From Ascaphus truei (Eukaryota; Chordata; Amphibia; Anura; Ascaphidae), in contig WSYH01000146.1 in assembly GCA_036426205.1 (NCBI GenBank), positions 144,357 through 208,356 on the forward strand: a stretch of DNA of 64,000 nt. Direction: 5' to 3'. The translations under genes were made by a program, and so were the position numbers. The notes under the pieces are model-generated. The model was not told the origin of the DNA and made no database searches. It saw only the letters and a list, made by a program, of their open reading frames with translations. This document shows positions 55,751 to 64,000 of the stretch, piece after piece. Numbering within the stretch: the first letter of the stretch is position 1; every line of letters starts with the position of its first letter.

Positions 55751-56805
55751 CTGTGACCGGGATGTAGACAGTGTTTAAAGTTCCCGGGAAATTGGAAACC
55801 TGCTCTGAGAGCTCATATGGTGCTGCGGTGGTCTGGAGAACAAGGTAGAGACCCCCCCCCCCCCTCCATCTGCCCATATGTGAGTGCCTCTGGCACCACG
55901 TGCCCCCCCCCCCTCTTTAATATGGTAAGAAGTGGGACCAGGTGAGGGGAAGTCACTGCACTGTTTCCTCTGCATTACCCACTTCTCACCGTATCAAATA
56001 GAAAAGGGAGACGTGTCAGTACGGAGCAGTCCTGCTGGACCCGAGAGAGTGATGAAACGAGGCAAGAAATTCCTGGCGCAATATGGCGTAGTGAATACCA
56101 GTCCTTGCTTGAAAAAGAAAGCATTCTCCATCACACTATTAGTCCTTTTCTTGCACCGGCTCCTCACAGCTGCATGGTTCTGCGAACATAACATACAAAC
56201 AGAAGCATTGCGCAGTAACTCCCAAATCAGCTGGGCTCACTCTCAGCTACTAACCACTCACAGCAAAGCAGCAGGAAAAGGGCATTGATTGGTATCTTTG
56301 TCTCAGGAGTCGGATCACTGGTTATCACAAGTTCCCCAGATTCATAACTTACATAAAAAGAAAAAAGGGGGTCTGGGGCGCTTCCCAACCTCGAGTGTCT
56401 AATTGTGTATGTGTATAACACAATATAAACGTGATGGAGCCGATAGGGAAACAAGTACAAATTGTACAATACTGGCCCGAAATGTATCTTGCTGCTCAAC
56501 CCGGTGAAGAATCTCCTACGATCCTTGGGTTAATGGTAGAAACAGAGTAGGGGAGCGCGAGACAGGAAAAGAAATACACATACAGTGGTCAGTAGTGATA
56601 CGAAAGTGATACAGACGGAAGTAATATAAATATAGATAATTTGCTGCCTGCAAATGGGAGCGTGATGGTGGGTGAACTGTATGTGTATTTCTTTTCCTTT
56701 GAGAAGACTAGCAGAATACAGGGGACTTACACGGTAAGTCAGTGCTGCAAAAGGTTTCTTTTAAATGTCTTTCGGAAATAATTTTCTCCCACAGAATGTG
56801 CAGCG
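55751..56805. other. Unassigned; contains a 119-residue reading
   Basis: A plus reading at 55932-56288 (start MGPGEGKSLH) has one hydrophobic stretch (FSITLLVLFLHRL) but no recognised domain. C-runs at 55851-55864 and 55903-55913. 56350-56560 has the look of an interspersed repeat end. No exon evidence. Confidence 0.35.
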
Positions 56806-56808
56806 TAA

Positions 56809-57157
56809 AGGCCTCGGCCATGGTAAGCGCTTACTCGCTGAAGCGTGCTGTTGCTCGCTCATGCTTGGCACTGAGCCCCTACAGCCGCAATTAGAGTGGC
56901 TTTAGTAGGGGCTCGCCTACGCTTCCGCGAGCACAGGTCTTAGGTAATTTTTAAATTCACGCGCTTGCCGGAGCGCAGGGCCGGTCACGTGAGCGGTTCG
57001 CCCAATGAGGGCGAACCAGCTCCGTGACGTCAATGGCCCACCCCCGGCCCGCCCCTGGCCCGCCCCTGACGGCGCGCAGGGAAAGCAACCGCAAGGCCAG
57101 GGAAAGCACCCGCTTTCCCTGAGCCTCAGCACGCCAGCAGGTAACATGGCCGAGGCC
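56809..57157. mobile_element. Harbinger-like MITE, copy 3
   Basis: Inverted ends GGCCTCGGCCATG and CATGGCCGAGGCC are flanked by TAA (56806-56808, 57158-57160). The ends differ from copies 1 and 2, but the interior block GAGCGGTTCGCCCAATGAGG / GGGCGAACCAGCTC is the same hairpin. GC-rich. Confidence 0.7.
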
Positions 57158-57815
57158 TAATGCCCCGCTCCCTCAGTCAGCGCGCCCGCACTGCAGACAG
57201 GCGGCGCGCTGACAGGCAATTGACCGCGATATGCGGTCTGTAGGGAGGGGGGGGGGGGCGGGGGAAAGCTTTCCCAGGGCTGAGATCGTGGGGCTGTCCC
57301 CCCCCCCCCCCCCCCCACCCCCCCCACCACCACCCCCACCCCCACACCACCACCCCCACCCCCACACCACCACCCCCACACACAACACATACACACACAC
57401 ATACATATACACTCACACTTTTTCCCCCGCAGCTCCTTCCCTGCTCCCCTCCCAAGCCGCCTCCCATCCGTAGCTCCTTCCCTCCCCTCATTGGCTGACT
57501 GCCGCACCACGTGACGCGTCAGAGCTGCAAATCACTAGGAGCTTGCAGCATCGGCCGTCTGACGCGTCACAGCACGCAGTCAGCCAAGTAGTAAGGAGCC
57601 AGCGGCGACCTCCACACTAGAGGAAAGGGGCTGGTGGTCCGCTGCCGTGCGGGCCGTCGGAAGCAGTGGGACCCAGACCTAAGTGCTCCACTTCTAATTG
57701 CGTCAGGTGCAGCGGTGATACCAGGATGGAGGGATAGTGATCAAATAATAAATATTGACTTACACGGCCATGTGTGAGTCACAGCCCCAAACAGTATCTT
57801 TGACTGTATTGTATT
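57158..57815. other. GC-rich region with G, C and CCCCCACAC runs
   Basis: Low-complexity 57241-57415: a G run, C18 at about 57298 and (CCCCCACACCAC)n. Two copies of a TGACGCGTCA palindrome-like word lie at about 57511 and 57561. No gene recognised. Confidence 0.6.
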
Positions 57816-58035
57816 GTATGCCTTTATTTATATGGCGCCATAAATATACATAGCGCTTCACAGTAGTAATACATGTTGTAATCATATAAATAACAAATAA
57901 TATAAATAACAGGACATGGGAATAAGTGCTTCAGACATAAGAGTAACATTAAGGAAGAGGAGTCCTTGCTCCGAGGAGCTTACAATCTAATTGGTAGGTA
58001 GGAGAAGGTATAGAGACAGTAGGAAGGAATTCTAG
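57816..58035 (-). repeat. L2/SINE-type 3' sequence
   Basis: TTTATATGGCGCCATAAATA, GCGCTTCACAG and GAGGAGCTTACAATCTAA are phrases of a very widespread vertebrate LINE/SINE 3' end. Class not resolved. Confidence 0.5.
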
Positions 58036-58739
58036 TAAGTGCGTCTGCAGGGGGCCAAGCTTTATGTATCATGTGTCCAGGATATCCACAGTGGATAATT
58101 AATTAACTGGAGTTAAGTGTCTTCAGAACGTTCTCCCACATATGCTCGTACTTGCAGTCGCTCAAATGTGGGTATCCCGTGTGTGCCACAAATATCCAGA
58201 ATCGTATAAGTTAGGATACCGTATTTATTCAAACGCTAAATAAAAACAAACATAGTAAAACCACTCATATTGTGGGTTTAAGCCGATAGGTGTGGCTGTT
58301 CCGTTTTGCCTGCTGCCGTGAGCTCCGCTGTCTGCCGCGTCCGGAGTTCAATGAAGGAGTCAGTCGCAAGCTGGTAGGGTACGGAAGCCCTCCTGATTTC
58401 CTGCATATTCTGTTCCCCGTTACATGCTGATTCTCCACTTACTGTTTGTAAGTAGGCATTCTATACGAGCCAAGTCTTGTTATACTAGTCATCTGCGATT
58501 CTACTGCACCATTATTTTTTCTTTTCTGTTTTGGGGTGTTCCTGAAATTTTGCTCCCTTCAAACCCTGGATCTATACTGTAACCATAGGGATTGTGTACA
58601 TTTCCCTCTGAAGGTCGAGAATTTTTCTAATTCACCTTACAATGTATTTTATTATTCACATCACCTTATTCATTATGAATTTTGCACATTGTGTTGTTTA
58701 GCGCCGTTCTAAATCACTTGGATTATTTAGGGTACAGAA
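58036..58739. other. Unassigned
   Basis: No coding signal. Possibly the terminal region of the Penelope-like element that follows. Confidence 0.35.
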
Positions 58740-58771
58740 GCCGCCAGAGTCCAAAAAGGTCCACACTCATA

Positions 58772-58811
58772 GGACAACGTGTTTCGCACTAATTCGTGCT
58801 TCGTCAGGTCC
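58772..58811 (-). ncRNA. Hammerhead-like ribozyme motif in PLE 3' region
   Basis: Minus strand reads CTGACGA, A, a 4-bp stem GCAC/GTGC with loop GAATTA, then GAAA, then ACA-CGT-TGT (3-bp stem III) and C. These are the core boxes CUGANGA and GAAA and a GUC cleavage triplet. One extra A before stem II departs from the consensus, and I find no good stem I pairing. Penelope-like elements are known to carry hammerhead ribozymes with very short stem III. Confidence 0.5.
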
Positions 58812-59615
58812 ATCAGCGTTGGGGGATGTTGGTTGGTTTATATAGTTACAATCAGGTGTAGGCTGAGAATATTCACTTTTAAAGTCTGTGTGACTGAAAT
58901 CTCGTTTGGAGGCACCAATATAGTCTTAGCATAATATGGTATACAGATCAGAATAAATCAAAATAAATACATGCATAAATCAGTACCGCAATAGAAATGA
59001 AAAAGAAAAGCGATTCTAAGTCTTAATTAAGATCAAATTATGATGGTCCATCAGAGGCAACAATATTACAGCTCTTGAGAGTCCTCGGGTGGACAAAATG
59101 CCACATTGTTGGGATAACACCATGGATATAAATATAGTTAGGGTGACACTTTAAACAATAATTGGGGTTATTGCTGAGTGTGTAAAGAGAAATAAAAAAC
59201 TAGTTTTCAATTAAAAAATTGGGGACAGCGATACATAAAAACGGCGATACATAAAAAAGGCGATATATAAGAAACTGCCGCAAACATAGATATTATGTAG
59301 TTGTAGGTCTGAAATTAGAATTAAAAAATGCAATGAGTTAGTACAACAGGGTCATGGTTAAAACACTAATCAGTGTTTAAAATCTTTCACATTTTTAAAC
59401 CAAAAGAATTTTAAATGTATTAAGAGCACAAATAAAATAGATAAAACAGATACATAATGCACATGATAAAAAATGCAAAAGATAGAAAGGTAAAAAATGT
59501 AGAAAGAACAAATGTAATGCAATGGGAATCCAAAAAGGCTTAAAAAAGCAAAAGAACAGTGGGTGGTTCAGCTTGCTTGGCTCCAAAAAAGTGTCTACAC
59601 ACCCCATGGTATATA

Positions 59616-60370
59616 CTAAATAAAAGCCCCTATGTCGATATCAACATTTAAACCCACAGGGGACATGGTTTGGAGTGTGTAGATCCAATATGATTCTCGC
59701 TGAGCCAAGCGTGTGAGGCTATTTCCCCCGTGCCAATTTTGAGGTACCAGTTCAATGGCTCTGTAAGTCAGCCCAGATGGATCTCCGGAATGGTACATGC
59801 AAAAGTGTTTGGATACATTGTGTGTAAGCAAATGCCGTCGCCTGTTTCCCATGTGTTCCAGTATACGGACACGCAGCGGCCTAGCCGTGCGTCCCACATA
59901 CTGTAGACCACATGGGCATTCGAGCAAATATACGACGTGGCTAGTTCTGCAATTTATAAAATGCTTCATGGTGAAACACTTGCCTGTGTTGTTAGATCTG
60001 AATTTGTTTTTATCAGAAGAACCTTGTCTGCAGGCTTTGCAACTGGTACATCATAGAATCCTGTGGCTCGTGAAAGCCAGCTCCCTGTTGTATCCACATC
60101 TTTTTGTATGTATACGCTGGGTGCCAATTTTGTTTTTATATTGGCTGCTTTTTTTAAAATTACCCTTGGCGTTAGGGCAGATGGTCTTTTAGGATTGGAT
60201 CGTCTAGCAACAAATGCCAATGTTTGTTAATTATCCGTTTTATTTTCTCTGAGTCTTTATTGAACTGAGTAATAAAGGAGACCCCAAATTCCGTGGGCTG
60301 TGTTCTCACTTGAGTTTTAAGTAGATCTTGTCTATTTAGTATACTTGTTCTCTCTACATCTTGTTCCAAT
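59616..60370 (-). pseudogene. PLE linker, Cys motif and GIY-YIG endonuclease
   Basis: Upstream part reads VRTQPTEFGVSFITQFNKD and INKHWHLLLDDPILKDHLP, the conserved linker of Neptune-type elements. Then SCKACRQ...KCF (Cys pattern), then HVVYLLECPCGLQYVGRTAR, the GIY-YIG core (VYLL...QYVG) with the following Arg and RILEH, ending QTMSPVGLNVDIDI. The nuclease nicks target DNA. The C-terminal 118 codons are an unbroken reading; the linker is frameshifted. Confidence 0.85.
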
Positions 60371-60393
60371 TTGGTTCTGTTTTACTGTATCTA

Positions 60394-60745
60394 CAGTGGC
60401 GACACAGTTTATTCTCATGCGGCTAGAGCCGCAAGCCGCGAGGTTTCTCGGCTTTTTTATTGAATTCCCTCGGCGTGCCGCACGTCACCGATGCGCAGTC
60501 ACGCTTCATCGGGAGCGTGCGCACACGGCGTGCGTGCCCAGGGCTCCCCGAAGGGAGCCCTGGTGTCCCGAGATGTGGGGGATGGCGGTGGGGGGCTCCG
60601 GTGGACCCGGAGAGGGGAGGGGGATGCCCCGATCGGAGGACCGATCCTCCGAGGCTCCGGTGCGCGTGCGGGACAATTCGGCGTGCGCCCGGTATCTGCC
60701 GTGGCCGAGACCGGGCAAATGTAAGAATAAACTTTGTCGGTACAG
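60394..60745. mobile_element. Mariner-like GC-rich MITE inside the PLE
   Basis: Ends CAGTGGCGACACAGTTTATT and (reverse complement of right end) CTGTACCGACAAAGTTTATT are near-identical and flanked by TA on both sides. The interior is GC-rich with hairpins (GGGCTCCCCGAAGGGAGCCC). It splits the PLE reading between LKQRF and the NRTKLEQDVERTS segment. Confidence 0.7.
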
Positions 60746-60759
60746 TATAAACCTTTGTT

Positions 60760-61806
60760 TTAATACTTCAGTTTGTTCTTTAAATACTGTGATGTCGGTG
60801 CAGTTTCTGCGTAGCCTACAGAACTGCCGGGATATTTTCCATCCATTTTTGGTGGTGGCAGCTGGTCCTTAAAAGATAGTTGTTACAACCTACCGCTTTA
60901 AAGTAGGGTTTTGTCTTGAGTATCCCCTCAATATAAATTGTGAGATCGAAAAAGTTTATTGACTATACTCTGAGGTGAGTACTAAGTTAAGGCGGTTGGT
61001 ATTGATATATTCAAGGAAATCTTGTACCGCCGCAATACGACCAGATCTGCGCTAAAAGGGGTGGTCTGACCAGATGGTATCAGTCTCCCATATGTCCATA
61101 AATAAATTTGCGGAACTAGGTGCAAACCTGGTCCCCATGGCGATACCGCATTTTTGTATGAAATGTGCCCCATTGAACCAGAAGACGTTATGGGTCAATA
61201 TGAATGCTATCTAGTATAAATTGAGTCTGTTCTGCTTGCATATCTTTGTCGTTTTCCAAAATTCTTTTGATTGCATTATGGCCATCCTTATGATCGATAA
61301 CTGTATACAAGCTGGTCACATGCGATGTGACCAAAGTGTACCCTTGCTCCCATTGCATTCCTCCCAGAATGCTCAGGATCTGGGTAGTATCTCTGAGATA
61401 GGATCTCATGGTTGTCACATACCTCTGCAGAAATACATCAACGTACTCTGAGAGGTTGGATGTTAGAGATCCTATCCCAGAGATAATGGGTCTACCGGGT
61501 GGATTGATGATGTCTTTGTGGATCTTGGGCAAGAAATAGAACACCGCTGTTATTGGATTTGTGGTGTTAAGGTAGTCATATTCCTTCTTGTCCAAGATTC
61601 CCAAATCTCTACCCTTTTCTAAAAGGTGGGATAGTTCTTCCTTAAATATAACTGAGGGATTAACGGTTAGGTTTTCATAGGTGTTGGTGTCAGACAGAAT
61701 CCGCCTCTTTCAGATAGGATGTGGTGTCAAAAATCACCACCCCGCCTCCCTTGTCAGCTTGTTTTATGGTGATGGTCCTGTCTTCCATAAGAGATTTTAG
61801 GGCTTC
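60760..61806 (-). pseudogene. PLE reverse transcriptase, frameshifted
   Basis: Reading from 61806: ALKSLMEDRTITIKQADKGG, then FYFLPKIHKD..NPPGRPIISGIGS (61550-61470), LVTSHVTSLYT, then in another frame AMGT-like GPGLHLVPQIYL (about 61120), TKPYFKAV (about 60920) and HHQKWMENIPAV, FKEQTEVLKQRF. This is the PLE RT order (KADKGG, PKIHK, GRPI, and the region that in PLEs contains AMG.R.AP..AN), with several frameshifts. The YIDD box is not clear. Confidence 0.75.
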
Positions 61807-64000
61807 CTTTTCTTTTTTTTTTTTTTTTTGTTTCAATTTTTTTTATTGTTTTTCTAGAGATAGACATCATACAATAAGTCTTTACATATATCTGTTACAA
61901 ATTCACAATCTAAAGAAGAGAAAATATTAAACAGTACATTTAAACATGGACAATGCATTGTTGACTTCTTTTCTTATATATCTACTTTCTTTTGTTGCGA
62001 TCCACAAAACTTTTTCACGACTTATTGGGGAAGCAGCCGCTTCCTTGTGTATCTCTCTGAGAGAAGTTCAAGGATAGTGGAGAATAGAGCAAGGAATGAG
62101 GGGTGGGGATAAACAGAAGAGAAGGGGGGGGGGAGTTATCAGATCTGGCCTTTGATGGTCAACTCATAAGATTGTTAATCTTCTGGCCAAATTTCCCAGA
62201 TCTTGTGAAATTTATCTACCTTTTGGCTAAGTTGTGCCGAGAGGAGTTCCATTACCTTTATTTCCCTGACTCGTCTCATTACTGTCTGTTTGGAGGGAGC
62301 GTTGATCTTTTTCCATGCAGCGGCAATCGAGCAGCGGGCTTCTGTAAGGACATGGTTTATCATTTTATTCACTTGGGGTTGTAGGCACTCTATTGGTTTA
62401 GATAATATCAAAGACAGCGGGTCAACCTCTATCTCCACCCCCAGGAGTTCTCGTATCATTGTTTGTATCATGATCCAGAACCCCTGAATTTTTGGGCAAT
62501 TCCACCAGATATGAGCCATGTCTCCTCTTTGCCCGCATCCTCTCCAACACAAATCTGAGGACCCGGGGAAAATCTGACTCAGCCTATTCGGAGTTAGGTA
62601 CCAATGAAATAAGATTTTATATATATTCTCTTTTATTGTATTGTATTGTGTGTCTTTATTGTGGTACAAATTGATGTTTTGGAGGCTGCTTCCCAGATAT
62701 CCTCCCAGTCGTCTCTATCTAAATCTTCTGCCCATTTTAGCATATAGCTATGTTTAGAGTGTGCTGCGGTTATCACCAGGCCCAGATATACCTCTGAAAT
62801 CAGACCTTTACAGTAGTAGCCTCTTCTGCGTAGTCTCTCAAATTTTGTTAGTGCCGAAAACACTGAGTCTTTTGAGAATAGTGTCGAATTTGTAAGAAGC
62901 CAAATACGGGTAAATTTGTAATTTGATATTTTTTCTCTAAATCTGGGAGTGGTAGAATCTTACCTTTAGATATAAAATCATCGGCTATTACCATCTTTAG
63001 CTCTTTGTATTTACTAAGTCCCTTTGGGAGACAGCCTGGAAGAAAGTCGGGGTTGCTAAATATAGGGGTCAATAGTGTGGGGGAAGATGCCACGTGATAT
63101 TTCCCCTTGTTTCTAGTCCATATCTTCCATGTACACCTCATTGCTCCCAGTTTTAATTTCTCTGCGAAGGTCTCTCTTCCCCCCCCTCAGCCCAAAGAGC
63201 GGCCGGCAGAGAAAGAGGTCCCGCATAGGTCGACTCAATCCCAAGCCAACAACTTGTAGTTGGATCGTTGTTCCACATTATTACTTGTTTTAGTTGGGCC
63301 GCCAAATAGTATTTAGTGATATCCGGAACTCCCAAACCTCCGCAATACTTTGGAGCTAGCAAAATTGATCTAGCAACCCTTGGTCTTTTGTTTTTCCAGA
63401 TGAATTGGAAAATTCTGTTCTGAATATTTCGGATAGTGGGATGTCTATTGGTAGAGTCTGGAAATAATATAGGAGTCTTGGCAGGATATTCATTTTAGCT
63501 GTGGATATTCTTCCTAGCCAAGAAATTTGATATTCGTTCCAGCTCTGGAGATCTTTTTTTATCCTTTCAAAAAGGGGGGATAATTGTATTGGTATAGGAA
63601 TTTATAGGAACTCGCTATCTGTATTCCCAGATATTTAAACTTTGTCAAGCTCCATTTATAATTAAAGTTTGCTTGTAGCAACATAACTTCGGATGTTGTT
63701 AATGACAAATTCAATGCCTCCGACTTGTCCGTGTTAATTTTATATCCCGAAATTTTACTGAATTGGTCTAGTTGGGAATGTAAATTCGGGAGGGACATCT
63801 AGGGGTTGGACAGGGTTAGGATAATGTCGTCGGCGAAAAGGGATATTTTGTAGTTTGTCTCTCCAATTTCAATTCCTTTAATATTCTTTTCGTCTCTGAT
63901 TGTAGTTGCCAGGGGTTCTATGGAGAGGGCGAATAGAAGCGGAGACAGGGGGCATCCCCGCCGGGTACCATTGTTAATTTTTATGGGATTTGAATCTCCT
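61807..64000 (-). mobile_element. L1-type LINE, 3' part, runs off the right edge
   Basis: Poly-T on the plus strand at 61807-61829 is the poly(A) tail of a minus-strand L1. The tail abuts the PLE reading, so the L1 landed in the PLE. The 3' UTR (61830-62170) is followed by the ORF2 C-terminus. Confidence 0.85.
62175..64000 (-). pseudogene. L1 ORF2, reverse transcriptase and C-terminal region
   Basis: From the right edge: [12 protein letters not shown] (about 63970-63930), [14 protein letters not shown] with the FADD active site at 63823-63836, then a stop before MSLPNLHSQLDQFSKISGYK, INTDKSEALN, FKYLGIQI; MLAPKYCGGLGVPDITKYY (63360-63300); then WKIWTRNK (about 63120) and the C-terminal segment WYLTPNRLSQIFPGSSDLCW with CGQRGDMAHIWWNCPKIQGFW (62580-62480, shown in two parts). 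These are the conserved L1 ORF2 motifs, including the C-terminal Cys/His-like CW..C....H...C pattern. Frames change several times, so it is not functional as read. Confidence 0.85.

Larger units (their letters stand above)
58740..61806 (-). mobile_element. Penelope-like element (Neptune type), decayed
   Basis: Minus strand carries, in order, the N-terminal RT region, RT core, linker, Cys-rich motif and GIY-YIG nuclease, then a long 3' region with a hammerhead-like motif (58772-58811). Frameshifts and stops separate the parts. It is split by a TA-flanked MITE (60394-60745), and its 5' part is displaced by an L1-type insertion at 61807. Confidence 0.8.

Noticed and set aside
55932..56288. 119-residue reading as a host exon
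   Set aside because: No recognised domain, no convincing splice acceptor or donor, and repeat-like surroundings.
57173..57510. Gly/Val/Cys-rich readings of 79-117 residues
   Set aside because: They cross G/C homopolymers and a CCCCCACAC repeat; compositional.

Overview
The window looks like repeat-dense vertebrate nuclear DNA, most likely from a frog or other amphibian. The grounds are large numbers of LTR elements, L2/CR1-, L1- and Penelope-type retroelements, hAT/Harbinger/mariner-like miniature elements, and long tandem arrays. Only one host-gene piece is recognisable: a plus-strand first coding exon at 14745-14842 inside a CpG island, which I read as dnajb14 (an ER-membrane J-protein co-chaperone of Hsp70). 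No later exon is recognisable, so everything to its right may be intron 1 or beyond. Species cannot be fixed from the sequence.

Layout. 1-4810: minus-strand LTR element with a tRNA-Leu primer binding site and a broken coiled-coil ORF in place of pol. 4970-8190: a SINE-like copy, a Harbinger-like MITE, a hAT-type MITE and a solo LTR nested in an older LTR-like unit. 8190-12360: mostly unassigned AT-rich DNA with hairpin elements and a GT microsatellite. 12360-14066: decayed Gypsy pol (protease and integrase pieces) interrupted by MITEs. 14390-15050: CpG island and dnajb14 exon 1. 15060-about 22960: an 8-kb strongly T/G-skewed, C-poor tract on the sense strand of that gene. 23300-25406: LTR pieces and a C/A-rich array. 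25610-36272: large arrays of a 78-bp (26-codon) minisatellite, twice directly next to a tRNA-Leu primer site and LTR. 37285-38707: a hAT-type element with perfect 8-bp target duplication and an interior of simple-sequence arrays. 38717-43905: a nearly intact L2/CR1-group LINE plus a head-to-tail truncated copy. 47237-50835: an indel-rich second copy of 42260-45530. 51351-54800: a CR1-like endonuclease fragment split by another hAT-type end and a 2.5-kb array. 54800-58700: GC-rich DNA, tandem NRF1-like sites, a third Harbinger-like MITE. 58740-61808: a decayed Penelope-like element with a hammerhead-like motif, split by a mariner-like MITE. It is entered at 61807 by an L1-type LINE that runs off the right edge.

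Apart from dnajb14 nothing forms a pathway; the window is a record of nested insertion and tandem amplification. Many arrays and duplicated blocks carry dense single-base indels, and a lone N sits at 34823, so part of the structure (especially 25600-37300 and 47237-50835) may come from unpolished long-read assembly.
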